Origin: Betaproteobacteria bacterium UBA7395
Lineage (GTDB): Bacteria; Pseudomonadota; Gammaproteobacteria; Burkholderiales; Rhodocyclaceae
Length of the DNA: 7,791 nucleotides
Assembly: GCA_002470165.1 (NCBI GenBank)
Contig: DKNF01000063.1
Span: forward strand, 1-7,791
Reading direction: 5' to 3'
A program made the translations under genes and the position numbers. The notes under the pieces were generated by a model that was given only the letters and a program-made list of their open reading frames with translations, was not told the origin of the DNA and made no database searches. Below are positions 1-6,429 of the stretch, one piece after another (position 1 is the first letter of the stretch; every line of letters starts with the position of its first letter).

Positions 1-1192
1 TGAGCGCGAGCAGGTTGGTCTGATCGGCAATGTCGCGGACCTCGCGGGTCATGTCGGTGATTGCCTGGGTGCTTTGCACGAACTGGTCGACCGTGCTGGC
101 GATCTCGTCTATGTTTTCCTGGATGCGCCGGATTTCGCCAACTAAGTGCGAGACCTTGCGCGTGCCCAGCGCGGTCTGGGCGACGCTTTCCTCGGACTGG
201 GCATTGACTTCGCGGGCGGTTTCGGAAACCGAGGTGATTGCCACCGTCAGTTCCTCGATCGCTGCAGCGCTGCCGCTGACGGCATTGGCCTGGTGTTCGG
301 AAACCTCGGCCAGGACGCCGGAGGTCTGCGCCAGTTGCTCGGAAGCGCTGGCAACTTCGGCGCTGGCTGCGTTGATCTCGCGGATCAGTTGCTGCAGGCG
401 TTCCATCATCGTGTTGAAAGCCTGCGACATGCGTCCGATCTCGTCCTGATTGACGATTGCAGCGCGACGGGTCAGGTCGCCGCTGCCGGCGATGTGACTC
501 ATCGTCGATTCCAGCCCGGCCAGCGGGCCGATGATCGAGCGAATGAAGAACAACGCCAGGGTTAGCAGGACGATCAGAGCAGCGATCGCCGAGACACCGA
601 GCCCGAGCTTGACCGAGGCGTAGACTTCGGTAGAGCGCTCGCGATCGTTGGCCTGCAGTTCGAGCGAAATTTTCTGCATCTCGGCGACCAGTTCATCGAT
701 GACCTTGGTCGGTTCGCGGTCGATGCCGCGCACAAGTTTGTCGATGGTGGCGGCAGGTTCGGCGGTGCTACGGTCGTACTGACCGAGGGCCTCATGGTAA
801 CGTGGCGCCAGTTGGCCGAAGGTGCTGGTCACCTGGTCGATCTTGAGTCGTTCGGCGACGCCAAGACCGGCCGCGGTCTGGCCGACCTTGGTCAGTTGTT
901 CGCTGACCCGGGCGGCTTCAGCGTCAAAACTCTTCAGGTGCCTGGCGTAGGCTTCCGGGTCCTTGCCGCGAAGCAGCGTGTTTTTCCACTCCTGAACCAT
1001 GATTTTGAAACTGACCTGAGCGCTGCGGGCTCCATCGATGGCTTCGATCAATGCCGCGCTGCGGGCGATCGATGCATCCTGCTCATGGTGAAGTTTTGCT
1101 GCCTGGCTAAGTGCGAACAGGCCAACGCCAAGCAGGGCGAGTACGGCGACGGCAACGAGGATCAACAGCTTGTGCTTGATTTGGAGGTGCAT
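1..1192 (-). CDS. Methyl-accepting chemotaxis protein, N-terminal 397 residues (C-terminus beyond the window)
   Basis: Transmembrane chemoreceptor that would sense a periplasmic ligand and control a CheA/CheW array. Seen: a short basic N-terminus, TM1 at about residues 10-29, a mostly helical periplasmic domain at about 30-196 (four-helix-bundle type by appearance, with the segment VQEWKNTLLRG at 67-77), TM2 at about 199-217, HAMP at about 218-270 (P223, E251-I-G, then heptad pattern), then a long coiled coil reaching the hairpin tip DIADQTNLLAL at 387-397, where the window ends. About half of the signalling domain, including any methylation sites on the return helix and any CheR-docking tail, lies outside. 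Two in-frame ATGs exist at 1198 and 1192; I chose 1192 because AGGAG at 1200-1204 lies 7 bases from it but only 1 base from the other. The gene is divergent from the antiporter gene. The family is certain; the ligand is unknown. Confidence 0.95.
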   Translation of the reverse strand, partial: MHLQIKHKLLILVAVAVLALLGVGLFALSQAAKLHHEQDASIARSAALIEAIDGARSAQVSFKIMVQEWKNTLLRGKDPEAYARHLKSFDAEAARVSEQLTKVGQTAAGLGVAERLKIDQVTSTFGQLAPRYHEALGQYDRSTAEPAATIDKLVRGIDREPTKVIDELVAEMQKISLELQANDRERSTEVYASVKLGLGVSAIAALIVLLTLALFFIRSIIGPLAGLESTMSHIAGSGDLTRRAAIVNQDEIGRMSQAFNTMMERLQQLIREINAASAEVASASEQLAQTSGVLAEVSEHQANAVSGSAAAIEELTVAITSVSETAREVNAQSEESVAQTALGTRKVSHLVGEIRRIQENIDEIASTVDQFVQSTQAITDMTREVRDIADQTNLLAL

Positions 1193-1384
1193 CGCCATAC
1201 TCCTGGCTGGTATCTGTTCAGAAAAAAACTGTCGATAAGCTCACTCTGGTACACGCGCCGCGTTTGGTAAATACTGACACAAACGCTAGTCGCTTGCACA
1301 AGTATCACCGACGCCTCGACGCCCGAATTTTGCGGTCACCAAATTGCGACGAAATCGTCCAATTCCTTGTGATAGATTCGGGCT
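1193..1384. other. Divergent intergenic region between the chemoreceptor and the antiporter
   Basis: About 190 bases that must hold the promoters of two diverging genes. It is more AT-rich than the flanking genes, with an A7 run near 1222-1228. I find no convincing sigma-70 pair on either strand. GTCGATAA at 1231-1238 on the plus strand resembles a flagellar sigma-28 -10 element, but it points away from the chemoreceptor and has no matching -35. No RNA gene or long repeat is seen. Confidence 0.6.
1200..1204 (-). promoter_or_regulatory. Ribosome binding site that decides the chemoreceptor start
   Basis: AGGAG on the minus strand. It is 7 bases upstream of the ATG at 1192-1190 and only 1 base upstream of the ATG at 1198-1196, so the downstream ATG is the better start. 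The protein then begins MHLQIKHK rather than MAMHLQIK. Confidence 0.6.
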
Positions 1385-3130
1385 ATGACAACGATCAGCA
1401 CACTGTTCCTGCTGGCCGGCCTGTTGCTGTTCATCAGCGTGCTGGCCAGCACCATTTCCGCGCGTCTCGGCCTGCCGCTGCTGCTGCTTTTTCTCGGTGT
1501 CGGCATGTTGGCCGGGGAGGATGGCATTGGCGGCATCGTCTTTGACGATTTCAAGACCGCCAACCTGATTGCCCAGCTGGCGCTGGCGGTGATCCTGCTC
1601 GACGGTGGCCTGCGCACCGATTCCGGCAGTTTCCGCGTCGCCCTGAAGCCGGCGGCGGTGCTGGCCACCTGGGGGGTGGTCGGGACAGTCGGGCTGCTCG
1701 GCCTTTTTGCCACCTGGCTGCTCGATGTCGATTGGCGGCTGGGTCTGCTGCTCGCGGCCATCGTCGGCTCGACCGACGCGGCGGCGGTGTTCGCGCTGTT
1801 GCGCAACAGCGGTGTGCGGCTCAACGAGCGGGTCAAGAGCACGCTGGAAATCGAATCGGGTTCGAACGACCCGATGGCCATCCTGCTGGTCGTGGTGATG
1901 ATCGAGGTGCTGTTGCACCCGGAGCGTTCCGGGGTGTCCAGTTTTGCCTGGATGCTGCTCAAGCAGGCCGGGATCGGCTTGTTGTTCGGTGTCGTCGGCG
2001 GCAAGGTGATGGCCTTGCTGCTGCGCCGCCTGAACCTGGCCGAAGGCCTTTATGCGCTACTCATCCTGTCCGGCGGTCTGCTGATCGTCGGCGCCGCCAA
2101 TCTGCTTGACGGCAGCGGCCTGCTGGCGGTGTATGTGGCCGGGGTCATCGTCGGCAACCGGAAAAGCCATGCCACGGAGCATGTGCTGCGGGTCATGGAC
2201 GGCCTCGCCTGGCTGGCCCAGGCCGGCATGTTCGTGGTCCTGGGGCTGCTGGTGACGCCAACCCATCTGGCTGAATATACCTGGCATGCGCTGTTGCTGG
2301 CGCTGTTCCTGATGTTCGTCGCCCGTCCGCTGGCAGTGGCCATCGGGCTCTATCCTTTCCGTTACACGCGCAACGAAATCGCCTTTGTCAGCTGGGTCGG
2401 CCTGCGCGGGGCAGTGCCGGTCGTGCTGGCGATCATGCCGGTAGTGATGGGCGTGCCGGATTCGCAGTTGCTGTTCGACGTGGCTTTCTCGGTTGTCCTG
2501 TTGTCCCTGCTGGTCCAGGGAGCGACCATTCCGGCAGCGGCGCGGCTGCTCAAGGTCGAACTGCCGCCGGCCGACGAGCCGCGCGACCGGGTCGAGGTCT
2601 GGCTGGGCGAGGAGGCGGCCCTGCCGATGTTCGAATTCCGCGCCAGCCTCGGTTCGGCCGCCGAGGGGCGGCACCCGGATGAACTGGCGGCTGAATTCAT
2701 CCACGACGAGGTGCGCTGCATCGCGGTCGTGCGCAAGGGACGGTTGCTCGACATCAAGGGCGATTTCCGCCTGCGGCCTGGCGATTCTGCCTGGTTCATC
2801 GCGCCGGAAGCGCTGGCCGAGCGGCTGGCGCGCATCTTCGGCGTGGCGATGCAGGACATCGGGCGCAATACGCGTTACTTCGGCGAGTTTGCCGTGGCGC
2901 CGGATTGCACGGCCGGCGACCTGGCGCTGGCCTACGGTTTCGCTTTTGACGAAGAAGAAAACCCGCGTCGCCTTGACGATGTGTTCATTGCCCGCCTCGG
3001 CCACCCGGCGGTCGTCGGCGATCGCGTCCAAGTCGGCAATTTCGTCCTCATCGTCCGCGAGATGGGGCCGGCCGGCAAGATCGCCAGCATCGGCCTGAAG
3101 TGTCCGCTGCTATCCGGGGATGCCGCCTGA
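1385..3130 (+). CDS. cvrA: CvrA/NhaP2-type potassium(cation)/proton antiporter
   Basis: Inner-membrane CPA1 exchanger expected to swap cytoplasmic K+ (possibly Na+) for external H+, giving cation and pH homeostasis. The 581 residues match the usual CvrA length (about 575-580). About 12 or more membrane segments fill residues 3-390. Conserved features: GMLAGEDG at 40-47, LLDGGLR at 71-77, the TM4 motif GSTDAAAVF at 128-136 (T130-D131), ESGSNDP at 157-163 with the ion-site pair N161-D162, and VGLRGAVPVVLA at 338-349 with R341. A soluble tail at about 400-580 resembles the TrkA-C domain (about 405-485, with LRPGD at 463-467) plus the CorC/HlyC-type domain (about 495-560, with GDRVQVGNFVL) found in this family. 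The start agrees with the E. coli protein as I remember it, although the ribosome site is weak. The stop is one base from that of the converging DUF502 gene. Family assignment is firm; K+ rather than Na+ preference is inferred. Confidence 0.93.
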   Translation: MTTISTLFLLAGLLLFISVLASTISARLGLPLLLLFLGVGMLAGEDGIGGIVFDDFKTANLIAQLALAVILLDGGLRTDSGSFRVALKPAAVLATWGVVGTVGLLGLFATWLLDVDWRLGLLLAAIVGSTDAAAVFALLRNSGVRLNERVKSTLEIESGSNDPMAILLVVVMIEVLLHPERSGVSSFAWMLLKQAGIGLLFGVVGGKVMALLLRRLNLAEGLYALLILSGGLLIVGAANLLDGSGLLAVYVAGVIVGNRKSHATEHVLRVMDGLAWLAQAGMFVVLGLLVTPTHLAEYTWHALLLALFLMFVARPLAVAIGLYPFRYTRNEIAFVSWVGLRGAVPVVLAIMPVVMGVPDSQLLFDVAFSVVLLSLLVQGATIPAAARLLKVELPPADEPRDRVEVWLGEEAALPMFEFRASLGSAAEGRHPDELAAEFIHDEVRCIAVVRKGRLLDIKGDFRLRPGDSAWFIAPEALAERLARIFGVAMQDIGRNTRYFGEFAVAPDCTAGDLALAYGFAFDEEENPRRLDDVFIARLGHPAVVGDRVQVGNFVLIVREMGPAGKIASIGLKCPLLSGDAA

Positions 3131-3131
3131 G

Positions 3132-3728
3132 TCAGGACTGGGGCGGTTCGTTCCTGGCCATCCAGGCGAACAGCGACGAGCGCATCACTTCCTCGACGCT
3201 CATGTTGATGGGGGTGACCCAGGCGCGCGGTACGAATACCGTATAGCCGCCGATCATGTAACCCATCGGCAGATAGACGGCGACGCGGTCTCCCGGCATG
3301 AATCCGTGCGGCAGGGTCGACAGGTTCTGGCGCGTGACCAGGCCGACGATTTCCAGTTCCTGTCCGGGCATGCGCAGGATGACGACCTGTTGCGCGACCT
3401 GGGCGCTGTTGGGCGTGAAGTAGTCGGCAAAATTCTTCAGCGATGAGTAGATGCTCTTGACCACCGGCAGGTTGGTGAAGGGCAGTTCGACGAAGGACAG
3501 CAGACGGCGCACCCGCGGCTGCGAAATCAGGAAGCCGAGCAGGACGATGATGCCGATACCGATCACCAGGCCCAGGCCGGGCAGGTAGAAATCGCCGAGC
3601 AGGGGGCGCAGCCACCACATGGCGAACTCTTCGGTGCCGGTCAGGAACAGGTAGAGCAGGTAGATGGTGACGCCCAGCGGCAGGGCTGCGAGCAGGCCGC
3701 GGATGAAATACTGGGAGAGTAGCTTCAT
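3132..3728 (-). CDS. DUF502 family membrane protein of unknown function
   Basis: A 198-residue protein of the DUF502 family, which is widespread in Gram-negative bacteria and includes the plant COV1 vascular-pattern protein; no biochemical activity is established. Seen: TM1 at about 8-29 (after the short FIRGLLAALPLGVTIYLLY), TM2 at about 49-69, then a soluble region of about 125 residues carrying the family's conserved stretches: PVVKSIYSSLKNF at 88-100, PHGFMPGDRVAVYLP at 140-154, GYMIGGYTVFVP at 156-167, and NMSVEEVMRSSLF at 175-187. The length is normal for the family. It is the last gene of the antiporter-Usp operon, 9 bases after the Usp stop. I see no Shine-Dalgarno sequence in that gap, so translation is probably coupled to the gene above. 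Its placement suggests a membrane role linked to stress or ion balance, which is inference only. Confidence 0.92.
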   Translation of the reverse strand: MKLLSQYFIRGLLAALPLGVTIYLLYLFLTGTEEFAMWWLRPLLGDFYLPGLGLVIGIGIIVLLGFLISQPRVRRLLSFVELPFTNLPVVKSIYSSLKNFADYFTPNSAQVAQQVVILRMPGQELEIVGLVTRQNLSTLPHGFMPGDRVAVYLPMGYMIGGYTVFVPRAWVTPINMSVEEVMRSSLFAWMARNEPPQS

Positions 3729-3737
3729 TGTGGTGGC

Positions 3738-4613
3738 TTAGAGGCTGACCAGCACGTCGCGGTTCGACTCGCGCAGTACATTGAGGGTGGTGCTGCCGAG
3801 CAGGAAATCCTCGATCGGGCCGAGGCCGTGCTTGCCGACGACGATCAGGTCGCAGTCCTGGGCTTCGGCTTCATCGATGATCAGGCGGGCGATATCGCCG
3901 TGCCGTGTCAGTTGCACGGTGTCGGCGGGCAGGCTTTCGCGGGCGACCAGTTCGTGAAGTTTGGTCAAGCCTTCGCGTTCTGCATCCTTGCGGTAGCGAT
4001 CGATCAATTCGCTGGCAATGCTGGCGTGTTCCATTTTGCCCTCGAACGGCGTTTCAACCGCGTGCAGCAGCACGATTCCGGCGTCCGGCAACAATTCGCG
4101 GGTCAGGCGCAGCGCCGCCAGAGCGGGCGGGAAGAAATCGGTGGCGACCAGGACGCGGCGGTAATTGCCGGATACTGCCTGCTTGACGACCAATACCGGG
4201 CAGGGGCTGCGGCGGATCAGACGGGCGGCGGTGCTGCCTAGGCGCAGCGCATTGAAGAAACCCTGGCCATGGGCGCCGACGACCAGCAGTCTGGCCGCCA
4301 GTTCGCGCGCATTCCCGGCCAGTGCGTCGACCGGCTTGCCGTGCAGGACGGCGCAGTGGCTAGCCGGGTCGGTGCCCGGGCTGGCGATCGCCAGCAATTC
4401 CGCCAATTGCTGGCGGACCGTGGCTTCGTGTTGCTCGTCCAGTTCCTGCGGTGCCCGGCCGAGCAGTGCCTGCAGGCTCTCCAGCAGGCCGGGATGGATG
4501 ACATGGGCCAGGTGCAGCGGCCAGCCGTGGGCAGCGGCCAGCGCACCGGCGCGGGCGACAGCGGCACCGGCGTGCTCGGAAAGATCGGTGGCGGCAAGGA
4601 TGCTTGGATTCAT
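3738..4613 (-). CDS. Tandem-domain universal stress protein (UspA family)
   Basis: Cytoplasmic stress protein made of two fused Usp domains (291 residues; single-domain members are about 145). Domain 1 covers about 1-145 and starts SILAATDLSEHA; domain 2 covers about 151-291 and starts RRVLVATDFFPPA. Both keep the ATP-binding signature G-2x-G-9x-G-(S/T): G113, G116, G126-S127 in the first and G260, G263, G273-S274 in the second, so both halves are predicted to bind nucleotide. The catalytic or partner role of such tandem Usps is generally unknown. The start overlaps the upstream antiporter stop by one base (TGATG), and a ribosome site AGGAG at 4624-4628 lies inside that gene, 10 bases ahead. 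The order antiporter-Usp suggests it modulates or reports on the antiporter. Usp proteins are known to dock on KdpD in E. coli, and a KdpD-like kinase is encoded just beyond this operon. Confidence 0.94.
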   Translation of the reverse strand: MNPSILAATDLSEHAGAAVARAGALAAAHGWPLHLAHVIHPGLLESLQALLGRAPQELDEQHEATVRQQLAELLAIASPGTDPASHCAVLHGKPVDALAGNARELAARLLVVGAHGQGFFNALRLGSTAARLIRRSPCPVLVVKQAVSGNYRRVLVATDFFPPALAALRLTRELLPDAGIVLLHAVETPFEGKMEHASIASELIDRYRKDAEREGLTKLHELVARESLPADTVQLTRHGDIARLIIDEAEAQDCDLIVVGKHGLGPIEDFLLGSTTLNVLRESNRDVLVSL

Positions 4614-4615
4614 CA
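4611..4615 (-). other. TGATG stop-start overlap between the KefB-like antiporter and the universal stress protein
   Basis: On the minus strand the TGA stop of the antiporter (4615-4613) and the ATG start of the stress protein (4613-4611) share one A. This arrangement normally allows termination-reinitiation and supports a single transcript with coupled expression of the two proteins. Confidence 0.85.
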
Positions 4616-6259
4616 GCGATTTTCTCCTGGGCGGATCAGTGCGGCGAAGTGTTCGACGGTGTAATCGACCGCGTCGCGCATCGGGTAGAGAACGGTCGGC
4701 GCGCCGGCCTGCTTCATGCGCATGCCGTGTTCGTCGTCACGGGCGACGAAGGCGACTTCGCCGCGGAAGCGGCGTTCCTTCAGGGCGTTCAGGAAGGCGA
4801 CGTTGGAATCGACATCGGGCAGCGTGCTGACGATCCACTTGGCGCTTTCCAGCGGCAGTTCCTCGAGGAAGCCGGACTCCTGGCCGTCGCCGTAATGCAC
4901 CGGGATGCCGCTGGCCCGCATTTCGGCGACGCGTTCCGGGTCGAAGTCGATCCCCAGCACCCGGATTTCCTCCTCGTGCAGCAGCCGCGCCAGACGTCCG
5001 CCGTAGCGGCCGAGGCCGAAGACGATGATCTCCGGCTTGTCGTCAGCGTGGGCGTCGGTCTCCACCGCCTGCTCGCGGAAGGGATTCTTGCGTTCGAACC
5101 AGCCGAGGAAAGGCGCGAGTTTCTGGTAGAGCTGGTGCGAGTACAGGATCATGTAGGTGGACATGGCGATGGTCACCAGGCCGACCAGGGTGGTCAGGCC
5201 GAGCGCATCGACGCCGACGTGGCCGAGCGAGATGCCCATGGCGACGAAGACGATGGAAAATTCGCTGATCTGGGCGACGGTCAGGCCGGCGAGGAAGCCG
5301 GTGCGCTTGCGGTAGCCCATGAAACCCATGATCGCCATGACGATCAGCGGGTTGCCGATGAGCACGAACAGCGAGAGCACGATTGCCGGCATCAGTTCGC
5401 CGCCGAGCGTCGAGAAATCGAGCTTCGAGCCGAGGTCGATGAAGAAGAACAGCAGCAGGAAGTCGCGGATGCCCGACAGGCGGGCGTTGATGGCGTCGCG
5501 GTAAGCGGTTGAGGCAAGTGAGAAGCCGGCCAGGAAGGCGCCGGCTTCCTTGGAGAAACCGGCCCATTCGCCGAGCGCGGCGAGCCCGGTGCCCCAGGCG
5601 ATGGCGAAGATCAGCAGCAGTTCCTGCGAATGCGCCATGGCCTTGACCAGAGAGGGCAGGATCCAGCGCATCAGGACATACAGTGCGGCGCCGGCGAGCA
5701 GGATGCGCCAGGACAGCGAGACGATGACCTCGACCAGACCGGCCTCGTCGCTGCCGCGCAGGGCGCTCATCGCCATCATCGCCAGGACCACGGCGAGATC
5801 CTGGACGATCAGGAAACCGACGGCGATGCGGCCATGCAGCGAATCGAGTTCGCGCTTGTCCGAGAGCAGCTTGACGATGATGATGGTGCTCGAGAAGGTC
5901 AGCGCGATGGCAACGTAGAGCGCCTCCATGACGCCTTTGCCGAGCAGCAGGATGAGGGCGAAACCGCCGACGATGGTGAACGCCAGCTGGCCGAGGCCGG
6001 TGGCCAGGGCGACCGGGCCGATATGGCGGACGTGGTGCAGGTCGAGCTTGAGGCCGACCAGGAAAAGCAGCACGGTGATGCCGACGTGGGCGAGCAGGTC
6101 GATCTGCTCATGCGCGGCGACCAGGCCGAAGACCGCCGGGCTGGCGATGATGCCGACGACAATGTAGGCGATGATGACCGGCTGGCGCAGACGCACCGAG
6201 ATAGCCCCGGCAATCGCCGAGATGATCAGGAGCAGTGAAAATTCGCTGAAGGCACTCAT
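4613..6259 (-). CDS. KefB-like CPA2 cation/proton antiporter with C-terminal RCK (TrkA-N) domain
   Basis: Inner-membrane CPA2 exchanger, probably K+/H+ (KefB/KefC/YbaL group), gated by a cytoplasmic nucleotide-binding domain. The 548-residue form starts at the ATG at 6259. An upstream in-frame ATG at 6313 would add 18 polar residues (MHASALCQ...) with no family resemblance, whereas AGGA at 6267-6270 is 7 bases from 6259. Membrane domain at about 5-378, with family motifs PVIIAYIVVGIIASP at 27-41, LFLVGLKLDL at 65-74, TFSSTIIIVKLLSDK at 121-135, and FLIVQDLAVV at 149-158 with Q153-D154. RCK domain at about 409-525: Rossmann glycines G415-x-G417-x-x-G420 and acidic D438 closing beta-2 suggest NAD(H) or a similar ligand. 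No RCK-C domain follows. It is first in an operon with the Usp and DUF502 genes. A glutathione-adduct control like that of KefC is not shown by the sequence. Confidence 0.92.
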   Translation of the reverse strand: MSAFSEFSLLLIISAIAGAISVRLRQPVIIAYIVVGIIASPAVFGLVAAHEQIDLLAHVGITVLLFLVGLKLDLHHVRHIGPVALATGLGQLAFTIVGGFALILLLGKGVMEALYVAIALTFSSTIIIVKLLSDKRELDSLHGRIAVGFLIVQDLAVVLAMMAMSALRGSDEAGLVEVIVSLSWRILLAGAALYVLMRWILPSLVKAMAHSQELLLIFAIAWGTGLAALGEWAGFSKEAGAFLAGFSLASTAYRDAINARLSGIRDFLLLFFFIDLGSKLDFSTLGGELMPAIVLSLFVLIGNPLIVMAIMGFMGYRKRTGFLAGLTVAQISEFSIVFVAMGISLGHVGVDALGLTTLVGLVTIAMSTYMILYSHQLYQKLAPFLGWFERKNPFREQAVETDAHADDKPEIIVFGLGRYGGRLARLLHEEEIRVLGIDFDPERVAEMRASGIPVHYGDGQESGFLEELPLESAKWIVSTLPDVDSNVAFLNALKERRFRGEVAFVARDDEHGMRMKQAGAPTVLYPMRDAVDYTVEHFAALIRPGENR

Positions 6260-6322
6260 GTCGTTTTCCTGGAAGGTGCCGGAACCAAGCTGGCACAAGG
6301 CAGAAGCGTGCAAGGCATGGGT

Positions 6323-6346
6323 GCGAGCTTACCAGAGAAAGCTTGC
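6323..6346. repeat. Imperfect inverted repeat upstream of the divergent genes
   Basis: GCGAGCTT (6323-6330) and AAGCTTGC (6339-6346) are complementary at 7 of 8 positions, with a G-T wobble at the other, around an 8-base loop. In the plus direction a T6 run follows after six bases, giving a terminator-like look, but the position ahead of both genes argues for an operator, a leader hairpin or chance. Confidence 0.3.
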
Positions 6347-6355
6347 CGGCGATTT

Positions 6356-6372
6356 TTTACGACATTTTTACG
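6356..6372 (+). promoter_or_regulatory. Candidate KdpE-like operator: direct repeat TTTACG-N5-TTTACG
   Basis: Two identical half-sites TTTACG (6356-6361 and 6367-6372) are separated by 5 bases, an 11-base period that puts both on the same DNA face. The match extends two more T's upstream, so TTTTTACG occurs at 6354-6361 and 6365-6372. As I recall, E. coli KdpE binds a direct repeat of TTTATA and TTTACA half-sites with the same 5-base spacer ahead of kdpFABC. The site sits 57 bases upstream of a KdpD-like kinase start and about 100 bases from the KefB-like start. Function is inferred from pattern and context. Confidence 0.45.
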
Positions 6373-6418
6373 CGCAACTTGCCAGAATGCGCGCACCGTC
6401 TTCCCCATGCAGCATGCC

Positions 6419-6422
6419 GAGG
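6419..6422 (+). promoter_or_regulatory. Ribosome binding site of the KdpD-like kinase
   Basis: GAGG lies 7 bases ahead of the ATG at 6430. It matters because the reading frame stays open well upstream of this ATG. The ribosome site, and the lack of any earlier in-frame ATG in the intergenic region, support a genuine short protein starting here rather than a longer KdpD. Confidence 0.6.
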
Positions 6423-6429
6423 TATCCGG

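Larger units (their letters stand above)
6260..6429. other. Divergent intergenic region between the KefB-like operon and the KdpD-like kinase
   Basis: About 170 bases separating two divergent start codons, so it should hold both promoters. It contains an imperfect inverted repeat (6323-6346), a T6 run (6353-6358), a direct repeat TTTACG-N5-TTTACG (6356-6372) and the kinase ribosome site (6419-6422). I could not pick a convincing -35/-10 pair on either strand. No RNA gene is seen. Confidence 0.6.

Noticed and set aside
1231..1238. GTCGATAA as a flagellar sigma-28 -10 element
   Set aside because: It points toward the antiporter and not the chemoreceptor, and no TAAA-like -35 element is found at the proper distance.
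794..1270. Plus-strand open frame of 158 codons at the chemoreceptor N-terminus
   Set aside because: It is antisense to the periplasmic and TM1 region of a clear chemoreceptor and carries no domain or ribosome site.
1371..1378. GATAGATT as a -10 box of a leaderless antiporter transcript
   Set aside because: Only a partial match, and the nearest -35-like TTGCGA (1344-1349) is 23 bases away, too far for a sigma-70 pair.
2057..3031. Long minus-strand open frame (324 codons) inside the antiporter gene
   Set aside because: It is antisense to a well-conserved antiporter, its translation is rich in Arg, Gln, His and Asp without any recognisable domain, and GC-rich genes commonly leave such open antisense frames.
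4604..5512. Plus-strand open frame of 302 codons opposite the KefB-like gene
   Set aside because: Low-complexity translation dominated by Ala, Asp, Glu, Val and Gln, with no domain; the opposite strand has clear CPA2 and RCK motifs. Treated as a shadow frame.
6260..6313. Upstream ATG at 6313 for the KefB-like antiporter
   Set aside because: It would add 18 residues not typical of the family; the ATG at 6259 has AGGA 7 bases ahead and leads directly into the first membrane helix.
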